From Leptobrachium leishanense (Eukaryota; Chordata; Amphibia; Anura; Megophryidae), in contig CM019063.1 of assembly GCA_009667805.1 (NCBI GenBank), positions 355,904,942 through 355,968,941 on the forward strand: a stretch of 64,000 bases of DNA, written 5' to 3'. The notes beneath the pieces were generated by a model. The model made no database searches and was not told the DNA's origin. It saw only the letters and a list, made by a program, of their open reading frames with translations. Made by a program: the position numbers and the translations under genes. The number at the start of each line of letters is the position of its first letter. Position 1 is the first letter of the stretch. Below, piece by piece: positions 58,318 through 64,000 of this stretch.

Positions 58318-59000
58318 TAAATCAGGAGCGCACGCTGTACACCTTGCCTTGCTGTGGAGTTTCATTCCCGCATCGCTAGCTTACCGAATCAGTTTGTATA
58401 CTTGTTACTGACACTGCTTGTTTTGAGGACCCAATCTGTTGCTGACTTTGCCTGCCATTTGACTATTCTCTCTGTGTACTCCCTGCCTGTTCTGTTTGCC
58501 TCCTGTTGCTACTGGTGTGCGCCGATTCTCACCATATACAGTAGCGCAGTACAAGTGCCTAAACGTTGCTGACCCGGTTTTGTTATAACGACAACTACTC
58601 TCGCTCTGTGCCCATCTGCTATATATCTGCTGCTTGTTACTGCTGGTGTGTCCTACAGAGCCTGCCACATATAGTAGCGCAGTACAAGTGCCTAAAGGTT
58701 GCTGACCCGGTTTTGTTATAACAACTACTCTCGCTCTGCGCCCCTGTCTGCTTGTTACTGCTGGTGCGCTTCCATCCTGCCATACACTATAGTACAGTAC
58801 AAACTCTCAATCTGTGTTGTATATTGCTGGTGCTGTCTCCCTGGCCTGTGTGGCTGCTAGAGGTTAGGTTTAGTGGTCCCGACCATCCTAAGGATCGGAG
58901 GGTTAGAGGTCTGTTACCAGGGATCCTACCAGGTCTGTCCTGGGGAATCGTTACAAATATGCGGTGAACGCCGCAGCAAATGCTAATGCTCATGCAAGTC
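58318..59000. repeat. Tandem ~140-150-bp units, unclassified
   Basis: gcgcagtacaagtgcctaaa and gttgctgacccggttttgtt occur at about 58,542-58,590 and 58,677-58,720, with cttgttactgctggtg following each. A third partial unit follows. This could be the 5' untranslated part or LTR of a retroelement, but no coding region follows. Confidence 0.45.
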
Positions 59001-59153
59001 AGCGTTAACGTTTGCATTAAGATCGTAATTCTTCCCACTCGTTGTTGCTCAAACATTTCCCATGGCTTCAAATCGCTTTTAAACATGAGCAAAAGCGGTA
59101 AAAATTTGCTCAGTGCACAGCGGTGAAATGGCTCAAAAAAGTTTTTTGTTTAA
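59001..59153. other. Duplicate of the right end of the next element
   Basis: gagcaaaagcggtaaaaat plus gctcag-gcacagcggtg at about 59,088-59,135 is repeated in the same orientation at 60,275-60,325, inside the TTAA-flanked element. It is probably a truncated copy of the same family. Confidence 0.5.
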
Positions 59154-60343
59154 CCCCTTCAATGCGGTGGACGCGCTCAGCGCGTCCAACCGCATTGCTA
59201 CTTGGCTGCGGAGGACGCGCTGAGCGCGTCCTCCCTTTGCAGCCAGCGATCAGCCGGTATTCCGGCTGATCGCTCGGCCCCCCGGTGTGGGCTGACATCA
59301 TCGATGTCAGCCCAACCTCCGGGACCCCGGCGGGCACGATAGGCGTCATCGCGCATGCGCGATGACGTCTATTTCAGGCACCCCCCCCCGCCATTGCAGG
59401 GAAGGACCTCTCCCCCTCCCCATCCGTGCATGCCAGCGGTTAAAGGCCGGCACCGCCTGGAAGGGCACAGCCTGCCCTTCCAAGCGACGGCTGTCTTTAA
59501 CCCCTAGGGGGCTGGATCACGATATGGCGCCAACATGCGCCGTATCGCAGTCCCCTCCCGGAGCTGGCCGACATCTTGGATGTCGGCCAAGCTTCCGGGA
59601 TATCCCCCTAATGACTGGGACTGGCATCATCGCGCAGAGCGCGATGGCGCCAGTTTTCAAATTAACCCCTTGCTGCCACCTATAGTGGAGATAGGGGGTT
59701 CCAACGAACCCCCTATCTCCCGATCCGTGACAGCTAGCGGTTAATGTTTACGATCATTGGAACGGCCAGAGCGTGGCCGTTCCAATGATACCATACATGA
59801 CCATGTAAAATGTAAAAAAAAAAAATTATAAGAAAAAAAAAAAAAATTATAAAAAAAAAAAAAGTATTTTGGCTTTTTTTTTAGATTTATTAGTGCAACA
59901 ATATTGTTCCCATTTCAATTATAATGTGAACAATGATGCTGCACTAACGATTTTTTCTATGGGGGGCGTTTGCTAAAAAACACGTAATTTCCCCCAAAAA
60001 AAGTAACGATTCCTCATTTCTAATTTTTTTAACAAGCGCACCCCATAGAAAATATAACCGCAAACGATCGCATTTTAAAATGTGAAAAGAAACACTTTAC
60101 ACATTGTAAATTATTGAAAATTCAAATTTTATTGCATATTTTGTTAAAATATACAGACATGACATAACGTATACATATAATAATGACATATTATGAATCT
60201 GCACAGTCTGCCGGAAAGAACGATATATAATATGTCTGGGTCATATATTAAAATAAGGCTTCAAAACGCGGTTAAACATGATGAGCAAAAGCGGTAAAAA
60301 TTAGCTCAGCACACAGCGGTGTAATGGTTCAGCAGTGAAGGGG
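59154..60343. mobile_element. TTAA-flanked hairpin element (piggyBac-like target site)
   Basis: The ends CCCCTTCAATGC and GCAGTGAAGGGG are inverted, and TTAA lies on both sides (59,150-59,153; 60,344-60,347). A TTAA duplication is typical of piggyBac-type elements. The interior carries a string of palindromes (cgcgctcagcgcg, gatcagccggtattccggctgatc, catcgcgcatgcgcgatg, catcttggatgtcggcc). No transposase was seen. Frames here are by-products of the palindromes. Confidence 0.5.
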
Positions 60344-60362
60344 TTAAGTCTGCTCTGCCCTT

Positions 60363-60790
60363 TTATAGGAGACTAGTTGGAAAGCCTTTCCAGAGGGCAG
60401 TCTATTGTTAATACTGCCCCAGCTCGTGGATATTGCCCCAGCTCGTGGATATTGCCCCCACGCTCTCATGGATATTTGCCCCCACGCTCTCATGGATATT
60501 TGCCCCCAAGCTCAGACCCCAGACCAGACATGGGGCGGCTGTTCGAATGCCCCTGCCCCTGGAGCTCCGTCTCCGCATACTTACCTGCCTGAGCGGCGCA
60601 GGGAAAGTTTCCTCGCTTCCGCTCGTTGAAGGACCCAAGCCGCGGTCACGACTCCCACGTGACCGCGGCTTGGGTCCTTCAAAGAGCAGAAGTGAGGAAA
60701 CTTTCCCTTCGCCGCTCAGGGGTTGGATGCGCGCGGCAGCCGGGTAGAGGCTGCGAGCGCAGCCTCTACCAGGCTGCTGCGTGTGCATCT
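60363..60790. mobile_element. Second, short copy of the minisatellite/hairpin element
   Basis: It starts agactagttggaaagcc...cagagggcagtctattg like 46,320. Two 19-bp units (ctcgtggatattgccccag) and two ~27-bp variants (cccccacgctctcatggata) follow, then a palindrome with ~55-bp arms centred at about 60,648 (ggacccaagccgcggtcacg and its inverse). This gives the likely ancestral state of the 46.3-51.2 kb element, with few repeat units. Confidence 0.6.
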
Positions 60791-60844
60791 CGTAACTGCC
60801 GCGGTGTCCTGCCTGTATATTATAACAAAAAATGAAATAAAATT

Positions 60845-62335
60845 TAAATTTTTAATCATCTACAGCGTGTAAAGTGTTTTTTTTTCACATTTCATCACAC
60901 GAGCGCTTGCGGTTATATTTTCTATGGAGTGCGCTTATTAAAAAATTTAGGAATTGGGACTCGTTACATTTTTTGGGTGGGAACTACGTGATTTTTAGCA
61001 AACACACCCCATAGAAAAAAATCATTAGCGCAGCATCATTGTTCGCATTATAATTGAAATGTGAACAATATTGCTGCATTAATGAAAAACACACAAAAAA
61101 CAAACACGTTTTTATTCTATTATTATTTTTTATTTTATTTATATTATTTATTTTTATTTATTTACTTCAAACATGGTCATGTTTTGTACCATTCGAAAGG
61201 CCATGCTCAGGCCTTTCGAAAGATACCAAACATAACTTCCCTAGCTGCCAGCGTTTGGGAGATAGGGGGTTCCAATGAACCCACTATCTCCACCATTGGT
61301 GGTAACCAGGGGTTAACTCCAGAATTTACTCTATCAAAAGTCCCGATGTGAAACATCGGGACTTTGGATAGATTTTGACTATTTTTTTTCTCCTCGGGAT
61401 AGTCAAAATCTATCCAAAGTCACGATGTTTCACATCGGGACTTTGGATAGAGTGTCTTCTGTCCGTTAAACACATAAGCAGTCTTATTTTCTACAGATCA
61501 GGATGCTGGATAGCTTGCTATCCAGGGTGCTGATCTTTAGAAAATCAGACTGCTTATGTGTTTAACGGCAGACTTACTCTGGATAGAGTATGTCAGTCTG
61601 CCGTTAAACACATAAGCAGTCTGATTTTCTAAAGATCAGCACTCTAAATAGAAAGCTTTCCAGCGTCCTGATCTGTAAAAAATAAGACTGCTTAAGTGTT
61701 TGAGGGACGGAAGATATTCTATCCAAAGTCCCGATGTCAAACATCGGGACTTTGAATAGATTTTGACTATCCCGAAGTGAAGAAAAATAAATAGTCAAAA
61801 TCTAGCCAAAGTCCCGATGTTTCACATTGGGACTTTTGCTAGAGTAAGTTCTGGAGTGAACCCCTAGTTGCCACCTATGGTGGTGATAGGGGGTTCATTG
61901 TAACCCACTATCTCCTGATTTGTGGCAGCTATGGGTTAATGTTTGGTATCGTTGGATCAGTCAGAGAATGGCCTTTCCAACCATACCAAACATGACCATG
62001 TTTAAAGTTAAGAAAAAAAAAAATTTAAATTTAAAAAAAATAAAAAATAAATTTTTGTTTTGTTTTGCTAATGCAGCAATACTGTTCCCATTTCAATTAT
62101 AATGTGAACAATGATGCTGCACTAATGATTTTTGTATGGGTTGCGTTTGTTAAAAATCGTGTAATTTTCCCCAAAACAAATTATGTAACAAGTCCCCCAT
62201 CTCTAATTTTTTTAACAATGTATGTTATAATGTGAAAAGAAACACTTTACACCTTGTAACTTATTAAAATTTCAAATTTTATTGCATTTTAAGTTATAAT
62301 ATACAGACAGGATAAATATACATATAACATAGATG
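60845..62335. repeat. ~1.45-kb foldback (inverted repeat) with nested hairpins
   Basis: Arms of about 700 bp pair around a centre near 61,585. Inner arms hold smaller perfect hairpins (gtcccgatgtgaaacatcgggac, ggatagcttgctatcc). Middle arms hold the cgaaaggccatgctcaggcc-type hairpin and atagggggttc segments. Outer arms hold caatattgttcccatttcaa-type AT-rich sequence and gtgtaaagtg/cactttacac. A third copy of the outer arm at about 59,690-60,180 can pair with the left arm instead. Confidence 0.85.
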
Positions 62336-62344
62336 TATACATTA

Positions 62345-63230
62345 ATTATACCGCAGAGAGGCGCTTCCCCGCAGTGTGTGGATTCATATGCTGCATTAAT
62401 TATACAGCAGGGGGAACTTGTTCCCAACAGTGTGTGGATTCATATGCTGCATTAATTATACTGCAGAGAGGCACTTCCCAGCAGTGTGTGGATTCATATG
62501 CAGCATTAATTATACAGCAGGGGGCACTTGTTCCCAACAGTGTGTGGATTCATATGCTGCATTAATTATTCCGCAGAGAGGCGTTTCCAAGCAGTGTGTG
62601 GATTCATATTCAGCATTAATTATGCCGCAGAGAGGCGCTTCCCCGCAAGGTGTGGATTCATATGCTGCATTAATTATACCGCCGAGAGGTGCTTCCCCGC
62701 AGTGTGTGGTTTCATATGCTGCATTAATTATACTGCAGGGAGGCGTTTCCCCGCAGTGTGTGGATTCATATGCCGCATTAATTATACTGCAGAGAGGCGC
62801 TTCCCCGCAGTGTGTGGATTCATATGCAGCATTAATTATACAGCAGGGAGGCACTTGTTCCCAGCAGTGTGTGGATTCATATGCTGCATTAATTATACCG
62901 CAGGGAGGCACTTGTTCCCAGCAGTGTGTGGATTCATATGCTGCATTAATTATACCGCAGGGAGGCGCTTCCCCGCAGTGTGTGGTTTCATATGCAGCAT
63001 TAATTATAGCACAGGGAGGCACTTGTTCCCAGCAGTGTGTGGATTCACATGCTGCATTAATTATACTGCAGAGAGGCACTTCCCCGCAGTGTGTGGATTC
63101 ATATGCTGCATTAATTATACCGCAGAGAGGCGCTTCCCAGCAGTGTGTGGATTCATATGCTGCATTAATTATACCGCAGAGAGGAGCTTTCTCGCAGTGT
63201 ACGGATTCATATACTGCATTAATTTTTAAA
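62345..63230. repeat. 54-56-bp tandem array (~16 units)
   Basis: The unit is about cagtgtgtggattcatatg + ctgcattaattatac + gcagagaggcgcttcccc. Units with cttgttcccaa are 2 bp longer. The main length is divisible by three, so open frames arise on both strands (repeating VCGFICCINYTA); these are not genes. Confidence 0.95.
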
Positions 63231-63510
63231 TTTTTTCTCGTTTTTAAATCATTTTATTTGTTCTGGGCTTTTTTTCCGTTTTAAAACCTTTTGTTCTGCG
63301 TTTTATTTTTAAAGTCCGACCATTTGGGTCAGTATTTTTTAAATTGTTTTGTTCCTTTCATACCATTTTAATATGATTAAATAAAGTGGTGCAATGCATA
63401 TTCGTAAGAAAAAAAAGGATCTTTAATAAAAACTATAGAATCGGCAGAATTACCGTATCAACAGAAATATCCGATCATTCGAAACGATACGAAATTACGG
63501 AATCATTATG
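63231..63510. other. AT-rich spacer, no gene
   Basis: T-rich then A-rich sequence with no recognisable feature up to the start of the Tc1 fragment. Confidence 0.4.
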
Positions 63511-64000
63511 CAATGGAATGTTATGCAATGGCCAAGTCAATCACCTGACCTGAATCCCATTGAGCATGCATTTCACTTGCTGAAGACAAAACTGAAGGGA
63601 AAATGCCCCAAGAACAAGCAGGAACTGAAGACAGTTGCAGTAGAGGCCTGGCAGAGCATCACCAGGGATGAAACCCAGCGTCTGGTGATGTCTATGCGTT
63701 CCAGACTTCAGGCTGTGATTGACTGCAAAGGATTTGCAACCAAGTATTTAGAAGGGAAAGCTTGATTTACGATTATTATTCCGTCCCATTACTTTTGGTC
63801 CCTTAACAAGTTGGAGGCACATCTGCAAACTGCTGTAAGTCCTACACCATTCACCTGAGTTGGATGTACATACCCTCAAATTAAAGCTGACAGTCTGCAG
63901 TTAAAGCACATTGTATTTGTTTCATTCCAACTCCACTGTGGTGGTGTATAGAGCCAAAGATGTTAGATTTGTGTTGATGTCCCAATATTTCTGGACCTGA
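63511..64000 (+). pseudogene. Tc1 transposase C-terminus and 3' end, different family
   Basis: The frame from about 63,520 reads WPSQSPDLNPIEHAFHLLK, holding the final part of the Tc1 DDE domain (the conserved SPDLNPIE with the last catalytic acidic residue). It ends normally with ...TKYLEGKA and a stop at about 63,765. A 3' untranslated part and probable inverted-repeat sequence (cccaatatttctggacctga) run to the window end. Everything upstream of the motif is missing. It is not the same family as the Tc1 at 31.7-33.5 kb. Confidence 0.88.

Noticed and set aside
62418..63284. Open frame of 288 codons rich in cysteine
   Set aside because: It is a direct translation of the 54-bp array, and the opposite strand is open as well.

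Overview
This 64-kb window reads as intergenic DNA from a large, transposon-rich vertebrate genome. No host gene exon, tRNA gene or rRNA gene could be supported. The mix points to an amphibian, probably a frog: Ty3/gypsy elements (one with integrase before reverse transcriptase), Penelope-like elements, L1, hAT, Tc1/mariner and PIF/Harbinger-type elements, plus dispersed repeats of a kind familiar from frog DNA (for example around 1650-2019 and 28,660-28,760). Almost every coding remnant carries stops, frameshifts or insertions.

Layout. 0.1-2.0 kb: a TA-flanked Tc1/mariner-type non-autonomous element with a Harbinger-type MITE inside it, then hairpin-rich dispersed repeats. 2.0-21.3 kb: one gypsy element with domain order protease - integrase - RT - RNase H (Gmr1-like order), broken into pieces by an 8.3-kb insertion block (4.6-kb satellite plus a Penelope-like element), a tRNA-like SINE, a 6.3-kb hAT element with an exact 8-bp target duplication (itself hit by a Penelope-derived insertion) and a TAA-flanked Harbinger-type element. 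21.3-31.6 kb, minus strand: an L1 ORF1 scrap, a retrovirus-like remnant (integrase C-terminus at 31 kb; a degraded membrane-protein reading frame at 24-25 kb) and a 5.5-kb L1 lying between those two pieces. 31.7-33.5 kb: a Tc1 element whose transposase is split by the second copy of the MITE from 154-344. 34.0-38.5 kb: a second copy of the hAT family on the plus strand, with an internal deletion and a solo LTR inside, cut off by the next element. 38.5-45.0 kb: a gypsy element with a PNMA-like Gag and a nearly continuous Pol.

45-64 kb is dominated by simple-sequence architecture: a large palindrome (45.6-46.0), a 19-bp minisatellite with a CACGTG in nearly every unit (46.4-49.1), a chain of GC-rich hairpins (49.2-51.0), 36-bp and 23/25-bp minisatellites (51.2-54.8), three Harbinger-type MITEs in the window as a whole (two here) packed with CGGACGT motifs, a TTAA-flanked hairpin element (59.15-60.34), a second copy of the minisatellite/hairpin element (60.36-60.8), a ~1.45-kb foldback structure (60.85-62.3), a 54-bp tandem array (62.3-63.2) and the 3' end of a Tc1 transposase running off the window.

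The most interesting signals are the hammerhead-ribozyme-like cores in both Penelope-related sequences, the unusual gypsy gene order with a readable insertion chronology, the foldback structure with alternative pairing partners, and a minisatellite that seems to have grown inside a mobile element. All family assignments come from reading the translations and termini by eye; no search was run.
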